Counted from the first letter of the stretch, positions 6,130 through 11,638 are shown. The stretch: 14,176 nucleotides of DNA from Patescibacteria group bacterium UBA3527 (GCA_002377025.1 DFPA01000034.1:6260-20435), one strand, 5' to 3'. Notes: generated by a model from the sequence alone, not told the origin. Program-made: numbers and translations.

Positions 6130-7341
6130 ATGGAACAGATTAAATCTGACGTAGAGAGCTTTGCCAGAATTCGTGTGGTGGGCGTCGGTGGTTCTGGAAG
6201 CAATGCAGTAAACCACATGGTTGCTTCTAAGATTCGCGGCGTGGAGTTCGTGGCAATAAATAGCGATGCACAAGACCTCCACCATTCATTAGCGAAAAAG
6301 AAAATTCACATCGGAAAGAACCTCACCAGAGGACTTGGTGCGGGCGGTAATCCCGACATGGGTCGCCGTGCCGCTGAGGAAACGCGCGAAGAAATTGCCA
6401 ATGCGCTTAAGGGTACAGACATGGTATTCATCACTTGCGGTATGGGTGGTGGTACTGGTACAGGAGCTGCACCAGTAGCGGCTAAAATTGCTCGTGAGCT
6501 AGGTACTTTGACGGTGGGAGTGGTAACAAAACCATTCTTGTTTGAGGGTCAGGAGCGTATGCGTATGGCTTTGCAGGGTATCGAAGAACTCAAGAAAGAA
6601 GTCGATGCTCTTATAATTATTCCAAACGACCGGTTGTTGGCGATCGTGGATAAAGAAACTACTGTCAAAAACGCCTTCGCTATGTGTGACGATATCTTAA
6701 AACAAGCAGTAGAAGGTATCTCCGATCTTATTACTATGCCGGGTATCATCAATGTTGACTTCGCTGACATTCGTAGCGTTATGGAAAACGCCGGTTCTGC
6801 ACTTATGGGTATTGGCTTAGCAACCGGAGAGAAACGTTCCGAAGAAGCGGCACAAAAAGCTATCAATTCGCCACTGCTTGAAGTCTCTATTACCGGAGCC
6901 AAGGGAGTACTATTTGCAATAGCCGGAGGTGATGATCTGGGTATGCTCGAAATTCAGGACGCAGCGAGAGTAATCACTGAATCTATAGACTCACACGCTA
7001 AAGTGATCTTTGGAGCTATCAAGGATGACAAGTTGAAGAAAAACGAGGTCAAGGTAACAGTAATCGCTACCGGCTTCCCGGAGCCGGAAACCAGTCGCAG
7101 TGATACGGTAGTGCGAGCTGCACGGAATGACAGAAACAGTGAAGAAGCAAGTGCAAGAGGACGAATTTTTAACTCCCTTTCCACCAATAAAGATGAGGTC
7201 ACGGCTGAAGAAAAGCCGGTGGTGTCCAAATCTGAACCAGCACCATCTAAGGAACCTAAGCCAGTCGATGAAATGGACGAAGAAAATGATGAGGACTGGG
7301 GCGCCGTACCTGCGTTTCTTCGAAGAAGTAAACTTAAGTAG
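6130..7341 (+). CDS. ftsZ: Cell division protein FtsZ
   Basis: Tubulin-like GTPase that forms the division ring. It has 403 aa. The N-terminal nucleotide loop is GVGGSGSNAVNHM (residues 18-30), the tubulin signature is GMGGGTGTGAAP (104-115), and the T7 synergy loop is NVDFADIRSVM. A charged, variable linker (about 320-385) leads to the conserved C-terminal peptide DWGAVPAFLRRSK, which should bind FtsA. An in-frame stop just upstream excludes earlier starts. The last 38 bp of the gene, through the TAG, are repeated exactly 208 bp downstream (7512-7549), flanking a structured insertion. The gene itself is intact. Confidence 0.97.
   Translation: MEQIKSDVESFARIRVVGVGGSGSNAVNHMVASKIRGVEFVAINSDAQDLHHSLAKKKIHIGKNLTRGLGAGGNPDMGRRAAEETREEIANALKGTDMVFITCGMGGGTGTGAAPVAAKIARELGTLTVGVVTKPFLFEGQERMRMALQGIEELKKEVDALIIIPNDRLLAIVDKETTVKNAFAMCDDILKQAVEGISDLITMPGIINVDFADIRSVMENAGSALMGIGLATGEKRSEEAAQKAINSPLLEVSITGAKGVLFAIAGGDDLGMLEIQDAARVITESIDSHAKVIFGAIKDDKLKKNEVKVTVIATGFPEPETSRSDTVVRAARNDRNSEEASARGRIFNSLSTNKDEVTAEEKPVVSKSEPAPSKEPKPVDEMDEENDEDWGAVPAFLRRSKLK
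7304..7341 (+). repeat. Direct repeat copy 1 (3' end of ftsZ)
   Basis: These 38 bp are identical to 7512-7549. The match ends exactly at the last base of the ftsZ TAG. It contains the palindrome TTCTTCGAAGAA. It is read as the left boundary of the element at 7342-7511. Confidence 0.95.
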
Positions 7342-7511
7342 GCGCACCAGTCCGTAGGAGTGGGGCTAAAAACGTTAACGAAAACAGTGCCTGCGCACTG
7401 TTTTCTAGTTTTTAGAGACGGAGACATATTTTTCTTTCCTCTCCTAGAAAGAAAAACGGTCGAGTCCGGGCAGGAGGTTCTTATGAGCGTAGCAAATTAG
7501 AAACCTGACGC
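7342..7511 (+). mobile_element. Structured mini-element A inserted behind ftsZ (novel type)
   Basis: A 170-bp insert lies between two identical copies of the ftsZ tail. Stems are CTAAAAAC/GTTTTTAG (7366-7373/7408-7415) enclosing GAAAACAGTGC/GCACTGTTTTC (7380-7390/7395-7405), then a 10-bp stem 7429-7438/7447-7456 flanked by GAC (7423-7425)/GTC (7459-7461), then AGGTT/AACCT (7485-7489/7502-7506). The core from GGAGACAT (7420) to TTAGAAACC (7505) aligns without gaps to element B, with 51 of 75 positions identical across 7426-7500. No recombinase or other protein is encoded. Mobility is inferred from the duplicated gene end and the second copy at a different gene. Confidence 0.7.
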
Positions 7512-7549
7512 CCGTACCTGCGTTTCTTCGAAGAAGTAAACTTAAGTAG
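7512..7549 (+). repeat. Direct repeat copy 2 (orphan ftsZ tail)
   Basis: Exact 38-bp copy of the ftsZ 3' end, detached from any reading frame. It is followed by the probable original downstream region, a palindrome (TTTGCTAGCAAA) and two hairpins. It reads as the original gene end displaced by the insertion. Confidence 0.95.
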
Positions 7550-7573
7550 TCAAGCTTTGCTAGCAAAAATAAC

Positions 7574-7597
7574 GGACTCCAGAGCACAGTGGAGTCC
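7574..7597 (+). terminator. Hairpin, probably part of the original ftsZ 3' region
   Basis: GGACTCCA (7574-7581) pairs with TGGAGTCC (7590-7597). There is no T-run directly after it, but a second, T-rich hairpin follows immediately. Together they look like the native ftsZ transcript end. Confidence 0.5.
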
Positions 7598-7633
7598 AAA
7601 AAGAAATCAATCACTTGCGATTGATTTCTTTTT
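7598..7633 (+). terminator. Intrinsic terminator before trxB
   Basis: Perfect 15-bp stem 7598-7612/7619-7633, starting with five A and ending with CTTTTT. Loop ACTTGC. The trxB -35 (TTGTAT) begins in its last bases. Confidence 0.8.
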
Positions 7634-7660
7634 GTATTTCCTTACTTAAACAGTTATAAT
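7632..7660 (+). promoter_or_regulatory. Promoter of the thioredoxin-reductase-like gene
   Basis: TTGTAT (7632-7637), 17 nt, TATAAT (7655-7660). The predicted leader is about 30 nt with no SD. A second possible -10 (TATACT) is at 7670-7675. Confidence 0.6.
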
Positions 7661-7696
7661 TGTCTGGTTTATACTTCTAAAAATATTACTGAACTT

Positions 7697-8617
7697 ATGT
7701 ACGATTTAATCATCATCGGTGGTGGACCAGCCGGAACAGCTGCGGGTGTGTATGCTTCACGTAAGCGTCTCAAAACCCTCTTCATAACCAAAGAGTGGGG
7801 CGGACAAAGTACCGTCTCACCTGATATCCAAAACTGGATAGGGACCCCAAGTATTAGCGGAGCTGACCTGGCCAAGTCCTTTCGTGAACATCTTGAGAAA
7901 TATGCCGACGATGTGGTGGAGATAAAGAATGCCTTAGCTACCAGAGTCACTAAGACTGATAATCACTTCTTAGTAACTACCGACGATGGTATCGAATCGG
8001 AAGGAGCCGCAATACTTGTCGCCAGTGGCTCAGATAGACGCCGTCTCAAAGCTAAAGGTGCGGCAGACTTCGAACATAAAGGTCTCACTTATTGTGCCAC
8101 TTGTGACGGCCCCCTATTCTCCGGACAAGATGTGGTAGTAATTGGAGGTGGCAACGCTGGTTTTGAAACAGCAGCACAACTTCTTGCATATACAAAAAGT
8201 GTCACTCTTCTACATCGAGGAGCAGAGTACAAAGCTGACCCTGTAACCGTAAAAAAGGTTCTGGAGCATGAGAACATGACCGGTATCCTAAATGCAGATA
8301 CAACGGAAATCGTAGGTGATAAGTTTGTTACTGGCCTCAAATACAAAGACATGGGCAGTGGTGACGAGAAAGAACTCTCTGTAGCAGGAGTATTCGTGGA
8401 AATAGGTATGGTGCCCAACACTAGCTTGGTAGAAGATGTTGTGGAACTAGACGAGTATAAGCGCATAATTATCGACCCCTGGACCCAAAAGACCTCCGTG
8501 CCGGGTATCTGGGCCGCTGGTGATTGTACCAATGTAAAGTATCACCAAAACAACATCTCGGCCGGTGACGCTGTCAAAGCCCTTGAAGACATTTATATTC
8601 ACCTCAAAGCCCGCTAA
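7697..8617 (+). CDS. trxB: Thioredoxin reductase/AhpF-type flavoprotein disulfide reductase
   Basis: The protein has 306 aa, the size of low-molecular-weight TrxB. FAD-binding GGGPAG is at residues 8-13, the redox pair is in YCATCDGPLF (C133, C136), the second dinucleotide fold is GGGNAG, and the FAD-contact motif GIWAAGDCTN is near the C-terminus. It transfers electrons from a nicotinamide through FAD to a thioredoxin-like partner. The NADPH-binding HRRxxxR of classical TrxB reads HRGAEYKAD here, close to the AhpF sequence ending in KAD. AGVFVEIGMVPNT is also AhpF-like, so NADH preference or an unusual donor is plausible. The AhpF N-terminal thioredoxin domains are absent. The gene stands alone between two terminators. 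Confidence 0.88.
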   Translation: MYDLIIIGGGPAGTAAGVYASRKRLKTLFITKEWGGQSTVSPDIQNWIGTPSISGADLAKSFREHLEKYADDVVEIKNALATRVTKTDNHFLVTTDDGIESEGAAILVASGSDRRRLKAKGAADFEHKGLTYCATCDGPLFSGQDVVVIGGGNAGFETAAQLLAYTKSVTLLHRGAEYKADPVTVKKVLEHENMTGILNADTTEIVGDKFVTGLKYKDMGSGDEKELSVAGVFVEIGMVPNTSLVEDVVELDEYKRIIIDPWTQKTSVPGIWAAGDCTNVKYHQNNISAGDAVKALEDIYIHLKAR

Positions 8618-8643
8618 ATATTTAGTCACATAAGAAACAGGGT

Positions 8644-8740
8644 AATTGCGCACATGGTTGCAATAGAACGAGTCGTATGTAGGTATACGATGAGGATTAT
8701 ACTGAAGCGCAACAAAGTTCTGTGTATGCTGTGTGCAATT
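8644..8740 (+). ncRNA. Pseudoknot-capable structured RNA downstream of trxB
   Basis: An 11-bp outer stem (8644-8654 with 8730-8740, one G-U) encloses TCGTAT/ATACGA (8673-8678/8685-8690) and AGAAC/GTTCT (8665-8669/8717-8721). GTTGC (8657-8661) pairs with GCAAC (8709-8713) and crosses the AGAAC/GTTCT helix, which would make an H-type pseudoknot. It is followed directly by a strong terminator. It could be a trxB 3' UTR element or a processed small RNA. No separate promoter is clear and no family was recognised. Confidence 0.5.
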
Positions 8741-8743
8741 TCA

Positions 8744-8777
8744 AGCAAAAGGCACTCCTGAAGGAGTGCCTTTTGCT
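8744..8777 (+). terminator. Strong terminator of the trxB transcript
   Basis: Perfect 16-bp stem 8744-8759/8762-8777 with a GA loop, A-rich on the left arm and TTTT on the right. It may work in both directions, but the VIT1 gene is 200 bp away. Confidence 0.8.
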
Positions 8778-8785
8778 GTACAACG

Positions 8786-8868
8786 TAGAGCTTGGACTCT
8801 TAAGGGTGAGCCGCAAGCGACTTTCCCTTGGTATTAAATACAACAGAGTCCTATCTAGAGCTTAGACT
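8786..8868. repeat. Direct repeat pair around a branched hairpin
   Basis: TAGAGCTTGGACT (8786-8798) and TAGAGCTTAGACT (8856-8868) match at 12 of 13 positions. Between and overlapping them lie GGACTCT/AGAGTCC (8794-8800/8845-8851) and AAGGG/CCCTT (8802-8806/8825-8829). The function is unknown. On the minus strand it would lie in the VIT1 3' region. Confidence 0.45.
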
Positions 8869-8918
8869 ACCGTCAAAATTCGTCAATAGCCTATAGATAG
8901 CCTTATTCTGAGCCAAAC

Positions 8919-8978
8919 TGTGCATAAACCTGTGTAAAACCCCGAGGATAACCCTCTGTAAAACTATGTACAAAACCC
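8919..8978. repeat. Five-unit 12-bp tandem array resembling DnaA boxes
   Basis: Nine-mers TGTGCATAA, TGTGTAAAA, CGAGGATAA, TCTGTAAAA and TGTACAAAA begin at 8919, 8931, 8943, 8955 and 8967, exactly 12 bp apart, most followed by CC. Compared with TGTGGATAA (reverse of the DnaA box), the first differs at one position and the next two at two. The array stops at the VIT1 stop codon. It could be a DnaA-binding array or a plain degenerate repeat. Confidence 0.5.
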
Positions 8979-9725
8979 CTACAAATTAAAGAAAGTACCG
9001 ACAGAAAATGCCAGAACGGCCGCCACTGAACCCACCGTCACCACCTCAAACAAAGACGGAATGAGCTTAGCTCCCACCACTCGCCATTTAAGCAACCCTA
9101 GGGCCACTAAGGCCAGCAAGGTACCTAGAGAAGAAAGTATGAATGCCGCCCTCGCGTCACCTTCACTCTGCAAAATAAACGGCAACAAAGGGATGGCTCC
9201 AAATACCATAAAGGAAAGGAAGGTGGCCAAACCGGTAAAAACTTCGTTTTCACCTCGCGGATCGGACATCTCCAGCTCATGTGCCATCATAAAATCTACC
9301 CAGTACTCTTCATTTGTTTGATATATGGAAGCTAAAGTTTCAGACTGTTCTGGAGTAAAACCCTTTTCTTGCATAATAGCTACTGTTTCCGCATGTTCTG
9401 AAGCAGTCTCGTTGCGCACCGCCTGCACTTCTTTCTCTCTAGCCGCATAATACAAATCTTTCTCTGAACGCACGGAAAGAAAGTTACCGAGACCCATAGA
9501 AGCAGCGTCGGCAAAAAGATTAGCGAGCCCGAAAAGAAGAACTACCAAAAAAGACATCTGCACGGCAGTGTCCGATGAAAGCGCAGCACCGGAAAAGCCG
9601 GCCACTACCGCAAAAGTGGTTACGATACCATCAATACCGCCATAAATTATCTCCTTAAAATAGTCTGCCAGTGCAGAATTATTGTGCTCATGAGCTACAT
9701 ACTCATCTGATATATTTGTTTTCAT
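8979..9725 (-). CDS. VIT1/CCC1-family iron/manganese transporter
   Basis: Integral membrane protein of 248 aa. The first membrane helix carries the family phrase GGIDGIVTTFAVVAG and the second ADAASMGLGNFLSVRSE. A central soluble stretch rich in Glu and His (about residues 85-150) matches the metal-binding domain of VIT1-type proteins. Three further hydrophobic helices follow to the C-terminus. Family members export Fe2+ or Mn2+ from the cytosol, so a role in metal detoxification is likely. An ATG at 9764 is possible, but the -10 TATACT at 9732-9737 (minus) is 6 nt before the ATG at 9725, which supports the shorter, leaderless form. It is divergent from mgtE with a 58-bp spacer. Confidence 0.88.
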   Translation of the reverse strand: MKTNISDEYVAHEHNNSALADYFKEIIYGGIDGIVTTFAVVAGFSGAALSSDTAVQMSFLVVLLFGLANLFADAASMGLGNFLSVRSEKDLYYAAREKEVQAVRNETASEHAETVAIMQEKGFTPEQSETLASIYQTNEEYWVDFMMAHELEMSDPRGENEVFTGLATFLSFMVFGAIPLLPFILQSEGDARAAFILSSLGTLLALVALGLLKWRVVGAKLIPSLFEVVTVGSVAAVLAFSVGTFFNL

Positions 9726-9731
9726 TGAGTT

Positions 9732-9737
9732 AGTATA
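9732..9737 (-). promoter_or_regulatory. -10 box of the VIT1-like gene, leaderless arrangement
   Basis: TATACT on the minus strand, then aactca, then ATG at 9725. It shares a 58-bp spacer with the mgtE promoter in the opposite direction. Confidence 0.6.
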
Positions 9738-9771
9738 GGGGAAACTGACATATTTACAAAACATTCATCTG

Positions 9772-9777
9772 TATAAT
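9772..9777 (+). promoter_or_regulatory. -10 box of mgtE, leaderless arrangement
   Basis: Perfect TATAAT, then 6 nt (ctaggt), then ATG at 9784. No -35 at normal spacing is seen; CTGACA (9745-9750) is too far away at 21 nt. Confidence 0.65.
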
Positions 9778-9783
9778 CTAGGT

Positions 9784-11046
9784 ATGGTAAGTAAAATTCT
9801 TCCAGCAGTATTCCTAGCTCGCGAACTCACCTATCATAAAAGTGAGCGTCTAAAAATGTTTCGTAACCTCACCCTCGATGAACAAGCATCTGCTTTTGAA
9901 CGTCTTTCTCCCCACGTTCAACAAAGCATCCTGGAGGAGCTGCATACCGATGAAATTCTCCATCTTCTAGACCACTTCGACTTGCAAAAGGCCGAAAATA
10001 TCTTGGCCCGTATGCGCAATCAACGTCGTCGCAAAAATATCGCTACTCGCCTGCAAAGTGACCTAAAAGAGCGCGCGGAATACTTTCTCCGCTTTCATCC
10101 CAAGGCCGAGCTTCACTTATTAAATTTCAACTACCTACTTCTCTCTGGAGATACTTCCATAGGAGAAACCGCTGACGCCATCGGAGAGCACTACAAAGAG
10201 GTTAAGAGATTGCCTGAGATACTTGTGCACAAAAACGGAAAGTTTGTTGGAGAGGTGCTTTTTAGTAGTCTGGTACGAGAGAGTAATAAAAAAAATCTTG
10301 ACGGCTTTGTAAAAGAAGTACCTACCATTTCTTATCAGGCCGATTTGAAGGAGGTGGTAAGTACCTTCAAAGACACAGGCAACGGGAAGGTTGTGGTACT
10401 CGATACCGACAATAGTGTAGTGGGAGTTATTTATGCAGAAGAAGCCTTGGAACTGTTTGGAAAAAATCCCGGAGCTTCTCTGTACAACTTTGCCGGTGTG
10501 GCCGATGCCGAGAGAGCCGGCGACAGTGCTTGGAGTAAAGTAAATCGTCGTTACAAATGGTTAATTATAAACTTGGCTACCGGCTTTTTGGCAGCCGGAG
10601 TAGTAAGTCTCTTTCAAAACGTTCTGGACAGTCTCGTACTTCTCGCTATCTACATGCCGATTGTTGCCAGCATGGGAGGTAATGCTTCTGCACAGAGTCT
10701 GGCTGTGATGGTACGCAGTATTTCTATAGGCGAGATAGAACTACGCAATGGCTGGCATGCTATAAAAAATGAAGTCGTGGCAGGTTTTATCAATGGTATC
10801 ATTATTGGTGTATTAGTATCATCTGTTGCCTATCTGTTGAATCAAAATTATCTCTTTGGAGTAGTTATTGGCGTGGCAATGATAATCAACCTAGTAATCG
10901 CCGGTTTTTTCGGAGCTCTTGTACCACTCCTTATGAAATACTACGGCAAAGACCCGGCCACTTCTGCGACCATCTTCATTACCACCGCCACCGACGTCTT
11001 TGGTTTCCTTTCTTTTCTTGGACTAGCTTCGATCATCTTGTTGTAA
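9784..11046 (+). CDS. mgtE: MgtE-family magnesium transporter
   Basis: The protein has 420 aa, near the family size (about 450). The N-terminal helical domain (about 1-110) has the MgtE pattern LSPHVQQSILEELHTDEILHLL. Two CBS domains follow (about 125-240) with VGEVLFSSLVRE and VVGVIYAEEALELF, then five membrane helices (about 255-420). Pore signatures are PIVASMGGNASAQS and KDPATSATIFITTATDVFG; the Asp in TTATD corresponds to the pore Asp of Thermus MgtE. It admits Mg2+ down its gradient, with the cytosolic domains closing the pore when Mg2+ is high. A leaderless start is predicted from the -10 box. It is divergent from the VIT1-like gene. Confidence 0.92.
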   Translation: MVSKILPAVFLARELTYHKSERLKMFRNLTLDEQASAFERLSPHVQQSILEELHTDEILHLLDHFDLQKAENILARMRNQRRRKNIATRLQSDLKERAEYFLRFHPKAELHLLNFNYLLLSGDTSIGETADAIGEHYKEVKRLPEILVHKNGKFVGEVLFSSLVRESNKKNLDGFVKEVPTISYQADLKEVVSTFKDTGNGKVVVLDTDNSVVGVIYAEEALELFGKNPGASLYNFAGVADAERAGDSAWSKVNRRYKWLIINLATGFLAAGVVSLFQNVLDSLVLLAIYMPIVASMGGNASAQSLAVMVRSISIGEIELRNGWHAIKNEVVAGFINGIIIGVLVSSVAYLLNQNYLFGVVIGVAMIINLVIAGFFGALVPLLMKYYGKDPATSATIFITTATDVFGFLSFLGLASIILL

Positions 11047-11124
11047 AAAAGTATTATTGAAATGAACATATGCTTCGTTCACAAGTTTAGCCGGGCCATC
11101 CCTAGCATTTTTTCGGTTTTTTGG

Positions 11125-11130
11125 TATTAT
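11125..11130 (+). promoter_or_regulatory. Extended -10 of the tRNA-Glu promoter
   Basis: TGG directly precedes TATTAT (11125-11130), an extended -10. The -35 is poor. Transcription would start near 11137, upstream of the leader hairpin. Confidence 0.5.
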
Positions 11131-11164
11131 TTTGCCACGTTTTGAGACTAATCTGCTCTACACT

Positions 11165-11204
11165 GATGGGGCCGGACTGGTCTTAGGACCAGTCCGGCCC
11201 CATC
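11165..11204 (+). promoter_or_regulatory. Leader hairpin that captures the tRNA-Glu 5' end
   Basis: A perfect 18-bp inverted repeat (11165-11182/11187-11204, loop TTAG) has a right arm that includes tRNA nucleotides 1-9. In the precursor it competes with the acceptor stem. Confidence 0.7.
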
Positions 11205-11267
11205 GTCTAACGGCTAGGACGCCAGGTTTTCATTCTGGAAATCGGGGTTCGATTCCCCGTGGGGTCA
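11196..11267 (+). tRNA. tRNA-Glu (UUC anticodon)
   Basis: A 72-nt cloverleaf. The acceptor GGCCCCA pairs with TGGGGTC (one G-U) with discriminator A. The anticodon stem CCAGG/TCTGG encloses loop TTTTCAT, giving anticodon TTC. The T arm has GGTTCGATTCC. CCA is not encoded; the genome continues CGA. Its 3' part is repeated 209 bp downstream, and sequences on both flanks can pair with its acceptor strands. Confidence 0.96.
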
Positions 11268-11268
11268 C
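11255..11268 (+). repeat. Direct repeat copy 1 (3' end of tRNA-Glu)
   Basis: CCCCGTGGGGTCAC is identical to 11464-11477; extending three bases left gives 16 of 17. It covers the T-stem and acceptor 3' strands and is the left boundary of element B. Confidence 0.88.
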
Positions 11269-11320
11269 GAGTACAGAAAAGAGCTTATGCGCAAGCATAG
11301 GCCTTTTCTGTTCGTGACCC
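11262..11320 (+). promoter_or_regulatory. Trailer hairpin that captures the tRNA-Glu 3' end
   Basis: GGGTCACGA (11262-11270, including the acceptor 3' strand) pairs with TCGTGACCC (11312-11320). Inside is ACAGAAAAG/CTTTTCTGT, then an 8-bp GCTTATGC/GCATAGGC stem capped by a GCAA (GNRA) loop. Only an A bulge at 11282 and short unpaired gaps interrupt it. It may act in 3' end processing or compete with tRNA folding. Confidence 0.6.
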
Positions 11321-11463
11321 TACGAGTAACAGTGCCTTCGCACTGTTACATGGGAATTGAACCAGCGGAGACATGTTTTATTTTCCTTTTCAAGAAAATA
11401 AAACAGTCGAGCTGCGTCCAGTGGTTCTTAGGAATGTAATGACTTAGAAACCACGGGATCATC
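11269..11463 (+). mobile_element. Structured mini-element B inserted behind tRNA-Glu (related to element A)
   Basis: A 195-bp insert lies between two copies of the tRNA 3' end. It shares with element A the hairpin GTAACAGTGC/GCACTGTTAC (11326-11335/11340-11349), CGGAGACAT (11366-11374), the T-rich stem 11376-11385/11394-11403 extended by G11375-C11404 and flanked by GAC/GTC, GTCGAG, GGTTCTTA, and TTAGAAACC. GTGGTT/AACCAC (11421-11426/11449-11454) has swapped base pairs relative to A. Its last bases CCACGGG (11451-11457) can pair with CCCGTGG of the downstream repeat. It encodes no recombinase. Confidence 0.7.
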
Positions 11464-11477
11464 CCCCGTGGGGTCAC
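11464..11477 (+). repeat. Direct repeat copy 2 (orphan tRNA-Glu tail)
   Basis: A 14-bp exact copy of the tRNA 3' end with no tRNA body attached. A long hairpin follows at once (11476-11525). Confidence 0.88.
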
Positions 11478-11525
11478 AAATCAGCCAGCTGGATACACAG
11501 AAGTGTTCCAGCTGTTGCTGTTTGT
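11476..11525 (+). terminator. Long hairpin, probable original tRNA-Glu terminator
   Basis: Nested pairs ACAAA/TTTGT, CAGC/GCTG, CAGCTGGA/TCCAGCTG and ACAC/GTGT form a stem of 21 bp with small bulges and an AGAA loop, ending in TTTGT. It begins at the end of the orphan tRNA tail. This fits an insertion that separated the tRNA from its own terminator. Confidence 0.5.
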
Positions 11526-11568
11526 AGACCTAGCGAGGAATCGGTCACCAATGTAGATATAAATGAGA

Positions 11569-11603
11569 CAAGTTCGAGAGTTCGAGGCAAAGCCTCGAAC
11601 TTG
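11569..11603 (+). promoter_or_regulatory. Two mutually exclusive 10-bp stems (attenuator-like)
   Basis: The 3' strand can pair as GCCTCGAACT (11592-11601) with 11579-11588 around an AAA loop, or as CTCGAACTTG (11594-11603) with 11569-11578. A near-duplicate AGTTCGAG unit causes the choice. There is no T-run, so termination is uncertain. It lies upstream of the promoter for the 11726 gene. Confidence 0.45.
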
Positions 11604-11638
11604 TAGTAGCGTCAAATATGCTGGACTAGTATAAGAGC

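Noticed and set aside
7342..7511. Integron attC site, group I intron or group II intron
   Set aside because: There is no ORF cassette, no catalytic intron core or domain V, and the flanking repeats (38 and 14-17 bp) do not fit attC recombination. Some GTT/AAC symmetry exists but is not specific.
11132..11317. 61-codon ORF across the tRNA-Glu region
   Set aside because: It runs through a clear tRNA gene and its flanking hairpins, has no family features, and begins in the tRNA leader.
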